A stretch of DNA of 64,000 bases from assembly GCA_016718035.1 (NCBI GenBank), contig JADKEK010000001.1, positions 496,001-560,000 on the forward strand. Reading direction: 5' to 3'. Under the pieces are notes generated by a model that did no database searches, had not been told where the DNA came from, and was given only the letters and a program-made list of their open reading frames with translations. This document shows, piece after piece, positions 61,448 through 64,000 of this stretch. Position 1 is the first letter of the stretch; every line of letters starts with the position of its first letter. A program made the translations under genes and the position numbers. Source of the DNA: Bacteroidota bacterium (GTDB lineage Bacteria; Bacteroidota; Bacteroidia; Chitinophagales; BACL12).

Positions 61448-63369
61448 GCTTACAACAGGCAACACAGTAGTCCCAGTATCCTTCGCCAGTTTATTGATGA
61501 TAGTTTGTAGTTGCATACTTTCTTTCATACACATTCTCACTTCATCTATTGATGCCTCATCAGTCAGTTTACCCAGTTCCTGAATACGCGCATCTACATC
61601 ATGTTTCATTTTAATAATCTTTTTCAACTTCAACAACGAAATCGACTTCACAATATCCTTCCTCACCAAAAACTGTTTTTCCGTAATTGGCACATCATGC
61701 ATTTTAATCCAGTTATCACTAATCTCGTATGGCGATTGTAATAAATCAATACACAACGATTTTATTTCTTCATCATCGTGATTAATAAAAAATACCTGCG
61801 GTAAAAATTCATTATGTTCGTAATACGTTCTATATTCATCTACAACCTTACGATAAATACCATTTTCAAATTCCACATCCGTTAAATTGCGTAAAATACG
61901 CGCAATCGCATTCTCCCCATCAATTTCAAAATTACTATTCTCCAATAACAAACGAATAATATCCCTTTCCTGTGCTTCATCCAAATGGAAAGTAAACGAA
62001 GGTTGTTCCTTCGCCACCGGCATTATTTCCGTATGTTCAACAGATGCTTTGTCGTTGGTAGAAAGTTTATCAAAAGCCCCTTTGCGCAGAATTTTATTTG
62101 TTTCAGATATTAATAATTGTTCTTCAACATTTAAATTGCGCGCCGTTTGTTTTAAGTAGAGACTACGCGTAATCCCATCAGGAATTTTGGCGATACTCTG
62201 CACAATATCTTTAATAATACCAGCAACTTTTACAGGGTCGCCTTTTGCATCTTCAAGATATAAATCCGTTTTTAAATGGATGAGGTCTTTTTTATTATCC
62301 TCAATATATTTTCTAAAACCGTCAGCGCCTAATTTTTGCACATAAGTATCCGGGTCATCATCAGCAGGCAGCAGCACCACTTTTACGTTCATGCCCTCTT
62401 CCAATGCAATTTCCAATCCGCGCAAAGCCGCTTTTACACCCGCACTATCACCATCATATAATATCGTTAAATTCGGTGTATATCGTTTAATCAAACGCAC
62501 CTGATCCTGCGTCAGCGAAGTCCCGGACGATGCCACCACATTTTCAATGCCACTTTGCGACAACGAAATTACGTCCATATACCCCTCAACCAGATAACAT
62601 TCTTCTAGTTGCGTAATAGCTTTCCGCGCCTGAAAAATCCCAAAAACAATTTTACTTTTTAAATAAATATCCGTCTCCGGCGAGTTAATATATTTCGGAA
62701 TTTTTTTGTCCGCACTCAAGGTTCTGCCACCAAAACCCAACACCTTACCCGTGATGCTATGAATAGGAAACATCACCCTGCCACGGAAAAAATCTTTGCC
62801 ATATTGTGAGGTGAGCCCCAATTGTTGCAATAATTCAACTTTATAGCCCGTGTTGGAAGCAATGCGTGTAAACGTCTCCCCATCGCCGGGACAAAATCCC
62901 AATTTAAATTTTTCGATAGTATCGCTGCGCAGTCCCCGTTCGGTGAAATAACTCAAGCCGATACTTTTGCCTTCCTCATCGTTATGCAAATAATCGTAGA
63001 AATAGTTCTACGCAAAAGTGTTGATGATATAAAGGCTCTCCCTGCGATTTTCCTCCTGAATTTCCTCGTTTGTGCGTTGCTTTTCCTCAACCTCGATATG
63101 ATATTTATTCGCCAGGTAAATCAGCGCCTCGCGGTAACTCAGTTGCTCATGCTCCATCACAAACCCCACCGAATTCCCACTTTTTCCGCACCCAAAACAC
63201 TTATAAATCCCTTTGGGCACCGAAACCGTAAACGAAGGCGTCTTCTCATTATGGAAAGGACATTTCCCAATCAGGTTCACCCCCGGCGCTTCAAATTCAC
63301 AAAATCCCCCACCACCTCCTCAATCCTGGAAGCATCCATAATCCGCCCAATCGTTTCCTTCGATATCAC
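61445..63369 (-). CDS. dnaG: DNA primase, reading frame broken by one frameshift and one in-frame TAG
   Basis: The gene starts at GTG 63369 (MISKETIGRIMDASRIEEVV...). After LKRRG one base is missing from the C5 run at 63280-63284; with it, the frame continues VNLIGKCPFHNEKTPSFTVS. The CHC2-type zinc finger follows (CPFH ... YKCFGCG). At 63008-63010 a TAG falls where homologues have Gln (NTFA-stop-NYFYDYLHN), in the same frame as the rest. The TOPRIM domain (YLVEGYMDVISLSQ, ASSGTSL, ILYDGDSAGVKAAL) and C-terminal helicase-binding domain are intact. With one base added the total is about 641 aa, normal for DnaG. Essential gene, so consensus error is likely. Confidence 0.92.
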
Positions 63370-63373
63370 CCCC

Positions 63374-63381
63374 CAAAGTTA
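63374..63381 (-). promoter_or_regulatory. -7 box abutting the dnaG start
   Basis: TAACTTTG on the minus strand, four bases from GTG 63369. Confidence 0.5.
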
Positions 63382-63489
63382 ACAGATTTACCCCATTGCA
63401 CCACGCCGCCCCACAAAATGAACTTTCGTAACTTAGGATGTGAAATGTTTTGGAGCAGAAACATCGCGCTCCGTCCAAACAATCCGCAC

Positions 63490-63547
63490 CGGTCTTTCAT
63501 TGCAAGTCCTCTCCGCTAAGGCGGATGCGGGCTTTCCATTGCAGCCC
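63490..63547. repeat. Imperfect direct repeat with small palindrome
   Basis: CGGTCTTTCATTGCAAGTC (63490-63508) resembles CGGGCTTTCCATTGCAGCCC (63528-63547), with the palindrome TCCGC/GCGGA at 63512-63525 between. Part of a ~500-bp spacer (63382-63898) where no gene is seen; TTCACA/TGTGAA hairpin and TTGCGCAA near 63840-63870. Confidence 0.5.
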
Positions 63548-63898
63548 GGGCTATGTTGGCGGTTTGGTGTAATCCTTGATATTTGTTTTTCGTATAGTTG
63601 GGGTTTTGTTGTGACAGGGTAAAGCGGGTGATAAGTGAAGGTTTGTGGTTTGGGGGTATTGTGAAATATGTGTTGGTTTTTATGGATTTTGATAAAATGT
63701 GACTTGAGAGTGGTTAACGGAAAACCGTGAATTTAAGAAGCTAGCATTGTGAAAAAGTAGATTTTACTTACATTTATGAAATCAATTATGATGAATAAAT
63801 TTTTCTATTTATGCCCAGATAAGGCGGTATTGGAGAGCCTTGCGCAATTGAGTTTCACAAATTAACTTTAGTGTGAACTGTAATAAACGACATTAAAA

Positions 63899-64000
63899 AT
63901 GATAGAAGATATATTTTTTCAAGACGAGGGACAAGTTAAAATTACTGCCGCATCAGTTGGTATAAGTAGACTTCGTTGGACTTCTGTAAAGGAAAGTGAA
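63899..64000 (+). CDS. Start of an unidentified gene, truncated by the window end
   Basis: ATG 63899 opens a frame through the window end: MIEDIFFQDEGQVKITAASV and on, 34 codons, no stop. Codon use is like the surrounding genes. Too short to identify. Confidence 0.5.
   Translation, partial: MIEDIFFQDEGQVKITAASVGISRLRWTSVKESE

Noticed and set aside
63008..63010. Genome-wide recoding of TAG as Gln
   Set aside because: Other genes in the window end properly with TAG (34661-34663, 59658-59660), so TAG is a normal stop.
63700..63898. Integron attC or attachment site before the last gene
   Set aside because: Only short palindromes (ACGG/CCGT, TTGCGCAA); no inverse core or core sites could be identified.

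Overview
The window looks like a chromosomal segment of a Bacteroidota species, probably an uncultured Chitinophagia/Saprospiria-like lineage (the level below phylum is a guess). The reasons are AT-rich coding, many promoters of the Bacteroidota type (-7 box TAnnTTTG), several secreted proteins with a type IX secretion (T9SS) C-terminal sorting domain, SprI/II-type Cys lipoproteins, and Bacteroidota-typical families (DUF4197, DUF5777, DUF547, GldL-like, choice-of-anchor I, SpoIIM-DUF4129-DUF4350-MoxR-DUF58). No rRNA, tRNA, CRISPR array, transposase or phage gene was seen.

Layout. 1-1.4 kb: a partial, frameshifted subtilase. 1.5-5.6 kb: a two-gene Fe-S oxidoreductase (HdrD/GlpC-like) followed by two uncharacterised genes. 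5.6-8 kb: a lamin-tail T9SS protein and an FKBP lipoprotein. 8-15.5 kb: the conserved RDD / DUF58 / MoxR / DUF4350 / DUF4129 / SpoIIM / RDD block. 15.5-19.7 kb: typA, a fatty-acid desaturase and a Kir-type potassium channel. 19.7-21.3 kb: small membrane, DUF1569 and lipoprotein genes. 21.3-30.6 kb: a cluster of two ATP-grasp enzymes, a class I glutamine amidotransferase, a GCS2-type carboxylate-amine ligase and two alpha/beta-hydrolase esterases, interrupted by a T9SS-exported sulfatase; this is the best candidate for a poorly described biosynthetic system. 30.6-45.3 kb: mixed genes (HEXXH mini-protein, TPR-like protein, FG-GAP and choice-of-anchor I T9SS proteins, GH3-family protein, two thioesterases, PBP1a). 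45.3-45.6 kb: a small locus with a promoter, terminator hairpin and a 17-residue ORF. 45.6-48.5 kb: DUF5777 beta-barrel plus three paralogous cytochrome-c-like lipoproteins. 48.6-53.3 kb: DUF4197 lipoprotein, a PnuC-type transporter, a NadR-like kinase, a TPP riboswitch and the TonB-dependent receptor it controls. 53.3-58.7 kb: FG-GAP T9SS protein, MarR regulator, arfB, hydrolase and prfC. 58.7-63.4 kb: repeat-rich spacers around an isoprenylcysteine-methyltransferase-like gene, a queuosine-precursor transporter and dnaG.

Three genes have broken frames. The S8 peptidase and the choice-of-anchor I gene each have one extra base in a homopolymer. dnaG has one missing base in a G/C run plus an in-frame TAG where Gln is expected. 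Because dnaG is normally essential, consensus error is the simplest explanation, but raw reads should decide. The intergenic DNA of the last 7 kb is unusual: tandem repeats begin exactly at the stop codons of prfC and dnaG, a 116-bp perfect direct repeat sits between inverted 22-bp palindromic ends, and two inverted-repeat elements flank one small gene. Several -7 boxes lie only 4-10 bases from the start codon, suggesting leaderless or nearly leaderless mRNAs.
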